22,396 nt of DNA, from positions 1 to 22,396 of the forward strand of contig JAGKTT010000037.1 of assembly GCA_021153285.1 (NCBI GenBank), written 5' to 3'. Below are positions 7,203-16,313 of the stretch, in pieces; position 1 is the stretch's first letter; every line of letters starts with the position of its first letter. Both the position numbers and the translations under genes were made by a program. Origin of the DNA: Bacteroidia bacterium (GTDB taxonomy: Bacteria; Bacteroidota; Bacteroidia; Bacteroidales; UBA932). The notes under the pieces were generated by a model. That model was not told the DNA's origin. It worked only from the letters and a program-made list of their open reading frames with translations, and did not search any database.

Positions 7203-9773
7203 ATGAAAAAGATTTTTTGGATTGCGGCCGCTGTAGCGGGAATGCTCACAGCTGCTTCGTGTCAGAAGGAGATCCAGAAGTCCAACGGTTCAGAGGCTGT
7301 AGTTACTCTGACAGTGGATGTCCCTGAGTCACCTGTGACAAAGGCTATTTCAGATGCAGGTCAGACTGACATCGTGTACTATGAAATCTGGAACTCAGAT
7401 TGGAGCACAAAACTTTATCCGATCGATGCAGATGATGTAAACTATGCAACAGTGCAGAACAAGAAGGCTACTGTAGAGTTTACACTCATCACAGACCAGA
7501 CTTACAACTTTATCTTCTGGGCACAGAACAAGAATTGTGGTGCTTATGATGTATCTGAACTCAAGACTGTAAAAATTAATTATGATGTCCTTGCTGCTAA
7601 TGGCAACAGCGATGTTTTTGATGCATACTATGCTACAAAGAAGATTGCTGTCAGTGGTTCGATCAAGGAAACAGTTACTCTTTACCGTCCTTTTGCGCAG
7701 CTTAACTTCGGTTCATCTAAGATGCAATCTCTCTTTGGTGATGTAACTGTGGAAGAGACTTTGATCAAGGTGTCAGGACTTGCCACTACATTCAATACTG
7801 TGGAGGGTATTGGACAGGATGCTGCGGCAGAAAGCGTGGCTTTCAAGGCTAATGGTATCATTTCATCTGAGCCTCTTAAGGTAGATGGTGTAGAGTACAC
7901 TTGGATCACTATGGACTATATGCTTATGGAGGGAATTCAGTCAATGGTAGAGGTTCTTGCCTCTTTTGATGTTGCAGGTGTGGACAATCCTGTCGAACAC
8001 GCTATCGCTAATGTTCCATTGAAGAAGAATTTCCGTACTAATATCCTTGGTGAACTCTTCACATCAGGTGCTGCTCTTACAGTTGTTATCGATCCTACTT
8101 TCCAGAAGCCAGATAACGGTTTCACCGTCGGTGTTCCAGAGGAGCCTGCATACAATGATGAAACTAAGACTTATTCTATCAAGACAGCCGGTAACGTACT
8201 TTGGCTTGCTATTCAGGAGAAGGACTTTGCTGCAGGCAAGACTATCAGTTTCGATGCTGATATCGATATGATGGGTCAGGGTATCAACCCTATCAATGCT
8301 TCAAGTTCTCAGACCAACGGAACTCCGGTTCTTGGAAACGGTCACAAGGTATTTAACTTTATCGTAAGGGAGACAGGTAATAACTCTGCAGGTCTTTTCG
8401 GTAACCTTAAGGGAAGTATCTCTGATCTCCATCTGGAAAATGTGACAGTTGAGGGTGAGTACAAGGCTGGTGCTCTTGTAGGTTCGATCTATGGTAATGT
8501 TACAAATTGCTCGGCTAAGAACGTAACAGTAACTTCAGTTCCATATGCTACAAACGGAAGCTTCGACGGTGGTAACCACGTTGGTGCTCTTGTCGGTTAT
8601 GCTTCAGAGAATGGAAAGGCAACATATTATTATACAGGTAACGTAGTGGATGGTGCTGTAGTCAAAGGATACCGTAACCTTGGTGGTCTCATCGGTACCC
8701 TTCAGTACGGTGTAGATGTCAATGGAAACCAGATTAAGAATGTCTATATCCTTGTCGATCAGGTTACTAATTATTATGGCGATAAGGCTGCCAATGTCGG
8801 TGAAATCGCAGGACGTCTTTCTGCTGACTCACGATTCATCGCTCCTCACGACAATATTGTAGAAAATGTAAACCTTTATCTTCCGGAGTGGACTACTGTG
8901 AATGGTGTACTTACTATGGAACTTTCTGGTAATATCACTCTTTTCGACGGACAACCATTCTGTGATAACAGAGACGTTGACCAGCCTTATGTGGTAGACG
9001 GTAATGGCGCTACAGTTAAGTTTGTTGCCGATGATATTTCTGATATGAGTAATCAGACGAACTATACTACATTCTCTTCAGCAAATAATAGCGCAGTTTT
9101 AGTGAAAGATATAACCTTTACAGGAGAATTCCCATTTATGGCTACCGGATATTGGCACGGTGCTCCATCCAGCCAGCAAGGCTTGAAGTTTACAACTACT
9201 TTGGATAATGTTAAGATTATTGATGCAGCGGTAATGAATCTTCAAGTTTCTGCTCAGGCTCTTTTCTGCGACGGTGAGACTATTCTTAATAACTGTAATA
9301 TTTATGGAACACAGTTGTCTTCGTATGAGACAGCAAGTGTTCCAGTATATGACCTTATGACATATAATTACAGTGTTACTACCCTTAACGGTGGAAAGTA
9401 TGGCCTTGTTGGTTCGACAAGTAAGTCTCCGCAGGGAACAATGATAGTTAATGGCGCTGAAATCGACACAATCGAGAACTGGTACATTGCTCGTATTGCT
9501 TCGAACCATCCAAATGGTGAAAAGAGAGGTCTCTACATTAATGACGGTTCTAAGGTCGGAACAATCAATACTCACGGTAGTACTGGACAGTGGACACAGC
9601 TCCACATTGCGGCCGGTGCTCAGGTTGATACCCTTATTTTTGATGCGAATGCAGTGAATCACGCTAAGTTCACTTCAGAGTGGATCAAGATTGCAGACGG
9701 TACTGTAAACAAGGTTATTGCAAACGGTACAGAATTCACTCTTGCAGAATTTAAAGCATTTTATCATCTCTAA
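7203..9773 (+). CDS. DUF6562 surface lipoprotein with GLUG and beta-helix C-terminal regions
   Basis: This 856-residue protein has a signal peptide with acylated Cys at 20 (TAASC, then QKE). The strand AVVTLTVDV is followed by the T46-K47-A48 site. DUF6562 covers about 48-305, with YNFIFWAQ (101-108), LYRPFAQLNFG (160-170) and FRTNILGELF (277-286). From about 316, KTYSIKTAG leads into DADIDMMGQGINPIN and a few GLUG rungs (GLFGNLKG, GALVGSIYG, GALVGYASENG, GGLIGTLQYG) to about 530. Residues 554-856 form a separate repeat-poor region rich in beta strands that I do not recognise. Residues 20-550 are closely parallel to the next gene, so the two look like a tandem duplication with later divergence of their ends. 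It starts 38 bases after the previous gene with no CTGACC hairpin between them, so it is probably co-transcribed. Adhesion is inferred. Confidence 0.88.
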   Translation: MKKIFWIAAAVAGMLTAASCQKEIQKSNGSEAVVTLTVDVPESPVTKAISDAGQTDIVYYEIWNSDWSTKLYPIDADDVNYATVQNKKATVEFTLITDQTYNFIFWAQNKNCGAYDVSELKTVKINYDVLAANGNSDVFDAYYATKKIAVSGSIKETVTLYRPFAQLNFGSSKMQSLFGDVTVEETLIKVSGLATTFNTVEGIGQDAAAESVAFKANGIISSEPLKVDGVEYTWITMDYMLMEGIQSMVEVLASFDVAGVDNPVEHAIANVPLKKNFRTNILGELFTSGAALTVVIDPTFQKPDNGFTVGVPEEPAYNDETKTYSIKTAGNVLWLAIQEKDFAAGKTISFDADIDMMGQGINPINASSSQTNGTPVLGNGHKVFNFIVRETGNNSAGLFGNLKGSISDLHLENVTVEGEYKAGALVGSIYGNVTNCSAKNVTVTSVPYATNGSFDGGNHVGALVGYASENGKATYYYTGNVVDGAVVKGYRNLGGLIGTLQYGVDVNGNQIKNVYILVDQVTNYYGDKAANVGEIAGRLSADSRFIAPHDNIVENVNLYLPEWTTVNGVLTMELSGNITLFDGQPFCDNRDVDQPYVVDGNGATVKFVADDISDMSNQTNYTTFSSANNSAVLVKDITFTGEFPFMATGYWHGAPSSQQGLKFTTTLDNVKIIDAAVMNLQVSAQALFCDGETILNNCNIYGTQLSSYETASVPVYDLMTYNYSVTTLNGGKYGLVGSTSKSPQGTMIVNGAEIDTIENWYIARIASNHPNGEKRGLYINDGSKVGTINTHGSTGQWTQLHIAAGAQVDTLIFDANAVNHAKFTSEWIKIADGTVNKVIANGTEFTLAEFKAFYHL

Positions 9774-9783
9774 TAACTGATAT

Positions 9784-9817
9784 AGCCTCCTGAGGCCTGA
9801 CCGCGTCAGGAGGTGCT
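9784..9817 (+). promoter_or_regulatory. CTGACC-loop hairpin (copy D)
   Basis: Loop CTGACC (9797-9802) is closed by C9796-G9803 and G9795-C9804. A G-G mismatch follows, then CCTCCTGA (9786-9793) pairs with TCAGGAGG (9806-9813). TG (9814-9815) is bulged and AG (9784-9785) pairs with CT (9816-9817). The next start codon is 28 bases downstream at 9846. The stem sequence is unrelated to copies B, C and E, yet loop, closing pair and bulge are the same. Confidence 0.65.
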
Positions 9818-9845
9818 ACAATTATTCATTTAATTATAACACATT

Positions 9846-12800
9846 ATGAAAAGATTATTGTTCTTTGCAGCTGCAGCACTTGGAATTTTTGCTGCGTCGT
9901 GTCAGAAGGAACCGGTGAATGTCGTTAAAGACGGCAAGGCTGTAGTCACTCTTTCTGTAGAAGTTCCAGGAGCTCCTCAGACCAGAGCTATCGCTCAGGC
10001 TGAGAATGCTGACATCGTTTACTTCGAGGTCTGGAATTCAGACTGGAGTAAAAAGCTTCCTGTTTATATGGAAGACGGTACTACTCCGTACGAATCTACT
10101 GCTGTTTCCGGCAGAAAGGCTAATGTCGAGCTCACACTCGTTGCTGACCAGACTTACAATTTCATTTTCTGGGCTCAGGATAAGGACTGCGGTGCTTACA
10201 GCTGGGAAACTCTTAAGAATGTAAATGTGGATTACAGTGTTATGGAGCCAGATGGCAATAATGACGAGTATGATGCATATTACGCAGTAAAGACTATCAA
10301 GGTTAACGGTGCTATCAACGAGACTGTAGTTCTCTACCGTCCTTTTGCACAGCTTAACTTCGGTGCATCGAAGATGGCTACATCTTTCGGTCCTGTTGAA
10401 GTGGGTAAAACAAAGGTTACCGTGACAGGTCTCGCTACTTCATTCAACACTCTTGACGGTGTCGGTGAGAATGAGACTGGTGCTGTAACTTTCGAGGCTG
10501 AAGGCATTGCAACTGAGGATGAGATGCTCGTAACTGAGAATGGCGAGTATACTTGGATCGCAATGGACTATATGCTTATGCTTAAGGACAGCGATCTTGT
10601 AAGCGTGGAGGCTACATTTGATCTCGGTATGGATGTTCCAGTTCATCACGCTATTGCTAATGTTCCATTGAAGAAGAACTACCGTACAAACATCATTGGT
10701 GACCTCTTTGCGGCTGACGCTAAGCTTCAGATTGTGATCGACCAGTCATTCCTTAAGGATGATGAGGGTATTTCAGTCGGTATTCCTGAGGAAATCAAGG
10801 AAGTGGACGGTGTTTATACTGTAGAGAAGCCAGGTCATATCCTTTGGCTCTCAGAGAAGTCAAACAACGGTGAGATTGACTTCAGTGGAAAGACTATCAG
10901 CTTTGCTGCTGATATCGATATGATGGGTCAGGGCTTCCTTCCTATCAATCTCTGGTCAACTAAGTCTGTTAAAATTCTCGGTAATGGATATACTGTATCT
11001 GATTATGCAGTAAGAGGTGACAGCTGGAAAGTCGGTGAAGATGGTACAAGCGAGACTGCCGGTCTTTTCGGAAGAGTTAAGGGTTCTATCTCTGACCTTA
11101 ATGTGAAGGATGTTATAGTAGAGGGTAATTATAATGCCGGTGCACTTGTTGGTCATATTTATGGTAATGTTAAGGGCTGTTCAGCTGAAAATGTTGAAAT
11201 CAACTCTATCCCTTACGCATCGATCCAGAATGGTACATTCATCTATGACGAAGGAAACAATGTCGGTGGTCTTATCGGTTATGTAGGAGAGAATGGCTAT
11301 GAGGTTTCAGGCAACACTGTAACAAATGCATATCTTGTAGGATATCGTTGCATCGGTGGTGTAATCGGTACTGCTCAGAAGAATGCTGTTGTGAACGGTA
11401 ATACTGTAAACAACATTGAGCTTGTTGTTGATCAGACTTATACTCCGTATGTCGATGAGCCTAAGGAACCGTATGTAGGTCAGATCGTCGGACGTATGAT
11501 CTCTACTGATGACCTTTCAGACAATACTGTAAACGAGGCTGTTGTGACGAATACACAGGCTGTGGCTACTCTCGAGGAGCTTCAGGCTGCAGTTGATGCC
11601 GCCGCTGCAAGCACTTGGATCAAGATCGTTGCTGATATCGAGGGTAACGTGATCATTACTCAGAAGGAGGGTGTAGATCTTATTATCGATGGTTCTGCTA
11701 ATTCTTATGACGGAACATTCTTCATTCACGGTCAGGCACGCAGCAATGGTGCTGAGACACTTGAGTTCAGAAACATCAATTTCAAGCACGCAGGATCGGA
11801 ATTGAACTTCATCGAGTCTAACAGCACAGGTTCAGTTGAAAGATATGCTCACAATGTAACAGTGGACGGCTGTACTTTTGCAGGTGATGGCAAGGATGGT
11901 AAGGTCGTTGGTCTTAAGATCCGTCAGGGATTCGATATCACTGTGAAGAACACTACTGTAGCTGGTATGCATTCATTGATGCAGCTTTATGGAACAGCTG
12001 GTGTGACTGTGGATAATGTTACAATTGAGAATAGCGGAAGAGGTATCGCTCTCGGTACAAGTACTGAGATTAATGTAAGCAATGTTAACTTTGCCGTAGA
12101 TAGCTATGGTATTCGCGCAGACGGTACTACTGCAACTCTTAATGTTAAGAATGCTACAGTTGTAGCAAACCTCCCTATCGTTGTTCGTGAACTTACTGAT
12201 GCCGCAGTTTACACTGTAGCTCTTGAGGGAGCGAATGTTTTGAGTGCAGGTCAGGAGTATCAAATCATTTTCACTAAAGGAGATGATGAGGAAGCTCCCG
12301 TAGCTCCTACCGGAACATATTCAATATCAGGTGCTAAGGGATTCACAGTATTCCCAGAGAATGCGACAGAACTTGCTGTAGAAGGAAAGTCTGCATTCAT
12401 TAATGCAATATCAAATACTGATGCTGGCGAGATCACTCTTACTTCTGCTGTTGATTTAAGTGGTGAAGCTACTTATATCGCTAAGGATCTAGTTATCGAT
12501 ATGGCTGGTCATCAGGTTAAGGCTGGTGGAAACACTAACGGTGATTATGGATTTGTTGTAGATGGTGATTATGCAGTTGAGTTTGAAAATGCTAATCTTC
12601 TTGGTGGTGGAATTAATGCAAAATATGGTGCTGAAATTACATTCAAGGGTGGCTCACTTGCTCAGAAACTTTATGGTTCAACATCAAGATATTCTTTCTA
12701 TGCCGGTAGCAACACAGAAGATAAGGCTGTGATTACTATTGAGGGAGGTGACTTCTCGTTTGCACCAGGAGCAAATCCTAATAACTCGTATGTATGTGCA

Positions 12801-13013
12801 AATGGTAATGCTGTCGTTTATATCAAGGGCGGTAATTTCGGTGAGCATAATCCTGTACGTGATTATAAGCCAATCGTTGAGGGCACTTGGGGTGAGTACA
12901 CAGGTGATGTAATCATCACTGGAGGTACATTCAAGTTTGACCCTTCTCAGTGGGTAGCTGAAGGCTATCAGGCAGTGAAGTCTGGTTCAAACTGGACAGT
13001 CCAGCCTAAGTAA
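9846..13013 (+). CDS. DUF6562 surface lipoprotein with GLUG and parallel beta-helix regions
   Basis: This 1055-residue protein has acylated Cys at 19 (FAASC, then QKE) and the strand AVVTLSVEV before T46-R47-A48. The DUF6562 domain runs to about 315, with YNFIFWAQ, LYRPFAQLNFG and NYRTNIIGDLF. Residues of about 330-560 match the preceding paralogue (DADIDMMGQG, GLFGRVKG, GALVGHIYG, GGLIGYVGENG, GGVIGTAQ). From about 570, TLEELQAAVDAA starts a right-handed beta-helix type region with stacked N-V-T-V-D-x-C, V-K-N-T-T-V and V-D-N-V-T-I rungs, common in Bacteroidales surface proteins. A linker with GDDEE near 812 leads to a second beta region and the ending WVAEGYQAVK followed by an aromatic strand, also frequent in such proteins. 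No pectate-lyase catalytic residues were recognised. The role is probably glycan or host-surface binding. A leader hairpin lies 28 bases before the ATG. Confidence 0.88.
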   Translation: MKRLLFFAAAALGIFAASCQKEPVNVVKDGKAVVTLSVEVPGAPQTRAIAQAENADIVYFEVWNSDWSKKLPVYMEDGTTPYESTAVSGRKANVELTLVADQTYNFIFWAQDKDCGAYSWETLKNVNVDYSVMEPDGNNDEYDAYYAVKTIKVNGAINETVVLYRPFAQLNFGASKMATSFGPVEVGKTKVTVTGLATSFNTLDGVGENETGAVTFEAEGIATEDEMLVTENGEYTWIAMDYMLMLKDSDLVSVEATFDLGMDVPVHHAIANVPLKKNYRTNIIGDLFAADAKLQIVIDQSFLKDDEGISVGIPEEIKEVDGVYTVEKPGHILWLSEKSNNGEIDFSGKTISFAADIDMMGQGFLPINLWSTKSVKILGNGYTVSDYAVRGDSWKVGEDGTSETAGLFGRVKGSISDLNVKDVIVEGNYNAGALVGHIYGNVKGCSAENVEINSIPYASIQNGTFIYDEGNNVGGLIGYVGENGYEVSGNTVTNAYLVGYRCIGGVIGTAQKNAVVNGNTVNNIELVVDQTYTPYVDEPKEPYVGQIVGRMISTDDLSDNTVNEAVVTNTQAVATLEELQAAVDAAAASTWIKIVADIEGNVIITQKEGVDLIIDGSANSYDGTFFIHGQARSNGAETLEFRNINFKHAGSELNFIESNSTGSVERYAHNVTVDGCTFAGDGKDGKVVGLKIRQGFDITVKNTTVAGMHSLMQLYGTAGVTVDNVTIENSGRGIALGTSTEINVSNVNFAVDSYGIRADGTTATLNVKNATVVANLPIVVRELTDAAVYTVALEGANVLSAGQEYQIIFTKGDDEEAPVAPTGTYSISGAKGFTVFPENATELAVEGKSAFINAISNTDAGEITLTSAVDLSGEATYIAKDLVIDMAGHQVKAGGNTNGDYGFVVDGDYAVEFENANLLGGGINAKYGAEITFKGGSLAQKLYGSTSRYSFYAGSNTEDKAVITIEGGDFSFAPGANPNNSYVCANGNAVVYIKGGNFGEHNPVRDYKPIVEGTWGEYTGDVIITGGTFKFDPSQWVAEGYQAVKSGSNWTVQPK

Positions 13014-13018
13014 TACAG

Positions 13019-13039
13019 ATTCCCGACATTTCCGGGAAT
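13019..13039 (+). terminator. Hairpin just after the stop codon, weak terminator or 3' processing site
   Basis: ATTCCCG (13019-13025) pairs perfectly with CGGGAAT (13033-13039) around a seven-base loop, five bases after the stop codon at 13011-13013. No T tract follows (GACGTTCG), so a classical intrinsic terminator is doubtful. It sits directly before the CTGACC-loop hairpin, making a double-hairpin intergenic region. Confidence 0.35.
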
Positions 13040-13046
13040 GACGTTC

Positions 13047-13078
13047 GACCCCCAGCCCCTGACCGGGCTGAGGGTTGC
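13047..13078 (+). promoter_or_regulatory. CTGACC-loop hairpin (copy C)
   Basis: Loop CTGACC (13059-13064) is closed by C13058-G13065. CAGCCC (13053-13058) pairs with GGGCTG (13065-13070). C13052 faces A13071, CCC (13049-13051) pairs with GGG (13072-13074), and A13048 can pair with T13075. TG (13076-13077) is bulged and G13047 can pair with C13078. The true ATG of the next gene is 26 bases further at 13105. The cut-off copy at the start of the window resembles this one most. Confidence 0.65.
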
Positions 13079-13104
13079 AAAGAAACAAAAACAAAAGTAA
13101 CTTT

Positions 13105-15255
13105 ATGAAACGTATTTTCTATTTCATTCTGGCGGCTGTGCTTTGTGCTGCAGCTTGTCAGAAGGCCGATCAGCTCGAGCAGACCGGAGTAAAGTCTGAA
13201 GTCGCTTTCGAGGTGGCTCTTCCGGGCACTATCGGAACCAAGACTATCTCTGACGGTGAGAAGGCATTGGTCCTTTACTATGCGACTTACACCGATGAGG
13301 GTAAGATGATCCCGAGCCTTAGCAACACATCTGAAGGTGTGGCTGTATCTGGAAAGACTGCGACCATCAGACTTCAGCTCGTTAAGGATCTGAATTATGA
13401 TGTGGTGTTCTGGGCTCAGGCTCAGCAGTGCAGTGCATTCGCATTTGACTGGGAGAACGCTAAGATGACAGTCAGCTATGACGGCGTGGCAAATGATGAC
13501 TATCGTGATGCCTTCTATGCAGTACGACAGAATCTCAAAGTAACAGACGGACTGCTTCAGGAGACTGTGACTCTTTATCGTCCTTTCGCTCAGATCAATT
13601 TCGGAGCTGCTGATTACCAGTCAGTTGTAGACTACTACGATCAGACGTCAGTAGACGCAGGAATGGAGTCAGCTCTGGTAAGTGCACAGGTTCCTAATAC
13701 TCTTAACCTCCTTACTGAGGCTCTGGGCAATGAGACTGCAGCTGCAAACTTCACTCTCGCTGTTATTCCTAACGATCCGAGACTTCTCGAGGTAAATAAT
13801 GCCGGATACAAGTATGTTTCGATGAACTATGTTCTTGCTTCGAAGGGTAATGAGCCAGCAATGCTCTCAAGCATCACTGCAAATTTCCAGTATACTGACG
13901 GCAATATCAACCGCAGCATCGAAGTCAAGAATGTACCTTATTTGAGAAATCATCGTACCAACATCGTCGGTAACTTCTTCACAGAAATTGCCATTATGAA
14001 CATCGTTCTCGACGAGATCTTTGAGAAGCCTGACTACAATATCATCGATCCGGGCGTGGAGTTCACACAGAAGAAGCTCGACAGCCTCGCTCGTATTGCA
14101 GGAACAGAGCTTTTTGTCTCTGCCGGTACTTGGAATCTCCCTGCTGAGATTGCTGAGGGTGTGGTTTTCGTCGGTGCTGAAGGTACTATCATCAATGTAG
14201 GTGCGGCTGCTGTTCCTTTCACAGTCGGCGGCGATATTGACCTTGTCCTTGATAATACTTTTATCGATGCTGCCGAAGGCAATGCACTCTCAATCGTAGA
14301 AAATGCTGACGTGAAAGTGACTGTAGTAGGAACTGCAGAGCTCACTGCTTCAGCAAATGCCATCGATGTACCTGCTGGTTCTACACTTACTGTTACCGGA
14401 TATGAGCTCATCGCAAAGGGTGGAGCTGGTGTTGATAGTGCATATGGCGGAAGCGGTATCGGAGGAGAAGGTAACATCGTTGTTGATGGTCTTCATTATC
14501 TTACTGCTGAAGGATATGGTGTGAACGGATATGGAATCGGTGGCGCTGACGCTACGGTGACAATAAAGAACGTTTCTAAGGTAGAAGCACGCGGTGGTTA
14601 TCCTCAGCCAGAGTTCGTAAATGATTCTAAGTACGGAAAGTCTGAGCCAGAGGGTGCTCCTGCTATCGGTGGTGCAGTGATTCTGATCGAGGGTTCGACT
14701 GTCAACAAGGCTGAAGGCGGAAGCAAGGCAGCTGCGATCGGTGCCCGCTATTGGCAGAATACCGACATTACTATTCTCAATTCTACAATTTCTGAGGCTT
14801 TCGGAGGAAATGCTTCTGCTGCTATCGGAGGAAGCCGCTATTCAGGCGACATTTCTGCAGATAACAGACAGATCGTAAAGATTTATATCGAGAATTCTAC
14901 AATCAATGCTTTCGGAGGACAGTTCGGTGCAGGTATCGGATCGGGTTATGACACCCATTGCGCTGCTAATGCCAGCAATTCTGTCAATGACATCACCATC
15001 GTGAAGTCTACAATCAATGCTAAGGGTGGTAAGTATGCGGCTGGTATCGGAACAGGCTTCCACGCAGCTTCCCTTACAGGAAGCATTGACGACGTTTCTA
15101 CCATCAATGCAAAGTGTGGGGAGGATTTCTATAAGGCTGCTTACACAAAGGCTCAGAATGTGGGATATGGTATCGTGGATCCTGCCCGTGAGTATAAGGA
15201 TGCAGTCGTGACTTTCACTGTTGCAGGTACAGTGATCGACGCACCGGTAAAGTAA
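13105..15255 (+). CDS. DUF6562 surface lipoprotein with Gly-Ile-Gly repeat beta region
   Basis: From ATG 13105 the protein has 716 residues. A TTG at 13075 in the same frame would add ten polar residues before the signal peptide and overlap the hairpin, so the ATG is preferred. Acylated Cys is at 18 (CAAAC, then QKA, not the QKE of its neighbours). T45-K46-T47 follows the strand EVAFEVAL. DUF6562 motifs are YDVVFWAQ, NDDYRDAFY, LYRPFAQINFG and NHRTNIVGNFF, ending near 310. The remaining 400 residues hold at least seven turns with (G/A)-x-(G/A)-I-G: GSGIGGEG, GYGIGGAD, APAIGGAV, AAAIGARY, SAAIGGSR, GAGIGSGY and AAGIGTGF. Several are joined by strands of the type I-x-N-S-T-I followed by A-x-G-G. 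This suggests a regular beta-solenoid different from the GLUG type. The function is unknown; a binding role is inferred from context. Confidence 0.88.
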   Translation: MKRIFYFILAAVLCAAACQKADQLEQTGVKSEVAFEVALPGTIGTKTISDGEKALVLYYATYTDEGKMIPSLSNTSEGVAVSGKTATIRLQLVKDLNYDVVFWAQAQQCSAFAFDWENAKMTVSYDGVANDDYRDAFYAVRQNLKVTDGLLQETVTLYRPFAQINFGAADYQSVVDYYDQTSVDAGMESALVSAQVPNTLNLLTEALGNETAAANFTLAVIPNDPRLLEVNNAGYKYVSMNYVLASKGNEPAMLSSITANFQYTDGNINRSIEVKNVPYLRNHRTNIVGNFFTEIAIMNIVLDEIFEKPDYNIIDPGVEFTQKKLDSLARIAGTELFVSAGTWNLPAEIAEGVVFVGAEGTIINVGAAAVPFTVGGDIDLVLDNTFIDAAEGNALSIVENADVKVTVVGTAELTASANAIDVPAGSTLTVTGYELIAKGGAGVDSAYGGSGIGGEGNIVVDGLHYLTAEGYGVNGYGIGGADATVTIKNVSKVEARGGYPQPEFVNDSKYGKSEPEGAPAIGGAVILIEGSTVNKAEGGSKAAAIGARYWQNTDITILNSTISEAFGGNASAAIGGSRYSGDISADNRQIVKIYIENSTINAFGGQFGAGIGSGYDTHCAANASNSVNDITIVKSTINAKGGKYAAGIGTGFHAASLTGSIDDVSTINAKCGEDFYKAAYTKAQNVGYGIVDPAREYKDAVVTFTVAGTVIDAPVK

Positions 15256-15275
15256 ATAATTAAAACATCTATACT

Positions 15276-16241
15276 ATGAAAAAGATTCTTTGGATAGCAG
15301 CAGCCATAGCTGGATTGTTCGCATCTGCATCTTGCCAGAAAGAAATCCCACAGGACGGTATCAATGGCGAGACCGCCAATGTTACTCTCACTGTCCAGAC
15401 TCCGTCAGTCCAGACAAGAACTATTTCTGACGGAAAGAAGGCAAACATCGTTCATTGGGTGGCATTTGACAATTATGGCCAGCCTGTCGATGGACTTGCC
15501 GGCACAGCTGTCATCAATGATAAGGTCGCTCAGATCGATGTGACTCTTGTAAAGCATTACGACTATAACTTCGTCTTCTGGGCACACGTCGGAGACGAAT
15601 ATGGACAGAATGCAGCATACGGCCTCGGCACATTCAATACTGATGGTAAGGTCGTAGTAAACTATGAAGGCAATGCCAACGACGAGAATCGCGATGCATT
15701 CTATGCTCACCAGATCATCAAAATCGTTTCTGATAATGAGGTGCACACTGTTCCGCTTTATCGTCCTTTCGCTCAGATCAATTTCCTTGCAGCCGATTAC
15801 AAGGCCGTAGAGGCTGTGGGTCTTCATACCAATATGACTTCCACCATTCTTATGGAAGGTCTTCCTACCGTTCTCAACGGTATTGACGGTACTGTGGATC
15901 AGGCTGCTGCCGGTACTACTGTAAATCTTGCAAAGTATGCCATCCCTTCCGAGGATAAGTATTATACCATTACTGATCCAGCTACAGGCGTGGCTACTAC
16001 ATATGGCTGGTATTCAATGAATTACATTCTCGCTACAGATAAGGATACAAAAGATGTAACTGGTCTCTTCTATCACGATAAGAAGGTGGATGGTGTAAGC
16101 ATCGAGGTAAATAACGTTCCTTATGAGAGAAATCATCGTACCAACATCATCGGTAACTTCTTCACTGAGAATGTGAAGGTCGAGCTTATCGTGATGGAGG
16201 GCTTTAATGACGAGTATGTTGAAACTTATCCGCAGCTTTAG
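15276..16241 (+). CDS. Stand-alone DUF6562 lipoprotein (pilin-like subunit)
   Basis: This 321-residue protein has only the signal peptide and the DUF6562 domain. Acylated Cys is at 20 (SASC, then QKE). The strand ANVTLTVQT precedes T47-R48-T49. Family motifs are YNFVFWAH (97-104), NDENRDAFY, LYRPFAQINF, YGWYSMNYILA and NHRTNIIGNFF (286-296). The C-terminal strand KVELIVMEGF is followed by about ten residues. Without a C-terminal binding domain, it could be a stalk or anchor subunit in a type V pilus-like assembly, which is inference. It starts 20 bases after the preceding gene without a hairpin, so the two are probably translated from one message. Its closest relative in the window is the next gene, with which it shares YGWYSMNYILA and long stretches of the core. 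Confidence 0.9.
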   Translation: MKKILWIAAAIAGLFASASCQKEIPQDGINGETANVTLTVQTPSVQTRTISDGKKANIVHWVAFDNYGQPVDGLAGTAVINDKVAQIDVTLVKHYDYNFVFWAHVGDEYGQNAAYGLGTFNTDGKVVVNYEGNANDENRDAFYAHQIIKIVSDNEVHTVPLYRPFAQINFLAADYKAVEAVGLHTNMTSTILMEGLPTVLNGIDGTVDQAAAGTTVNLAKYAIPSEDKYYTITDPATGVATTYGWYSMNYILATDKDTKDVTGLFYHDKKVDGVSIEVNNVPYERNHRTNIIGNFFTENVKVELIVMEGFNDEYVETYPQL

Positions 16242-16248
16242 CGGAACC

Positions 16249-16281
16249 GGCTCCTGGCACCTGACCGTGCCCGGAGCTGCC
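16249..16281 (+). promoter_or_regulatory. CTGACC-loop hairpin (copy E)
   Basis: Loop CTGACC (16261-16266) is closed by C16260-G16267. GGCAC (16256-16260) pairs with GTGCC (16267-16271), T16255 faces C16272, and CTCC (16251-16254) pairs with GGAG (16273-16276). CTG (16277-16279) is bulged, and GG (16249-16250) pairs with CC (16280-16281). It starts eight bases after the preceding stop codon and ends 32 bases before the ATG at 16314. Confidence 0.65.
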
Positions 16282-16313
16282 AGTTATATTGATAATAAAA
16301 AACTTAAAACTAT

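Noticed and set aside
9099..9662. Minus-strand open frame of 187 codons
   Set aside because: It lies wholly inside the gene at 7203, has no recognisable domain, and similar long antisense frames occur in all array genes because of their codon bias.
13075..13104. TTG start giving a 726-residue protein
   Set aside because: It would put ten polar residues before the signal peptide and overlap the leader hairpin. The ATG at 13105 gives a normal lipoprotein signal and the usual A-rich leader.
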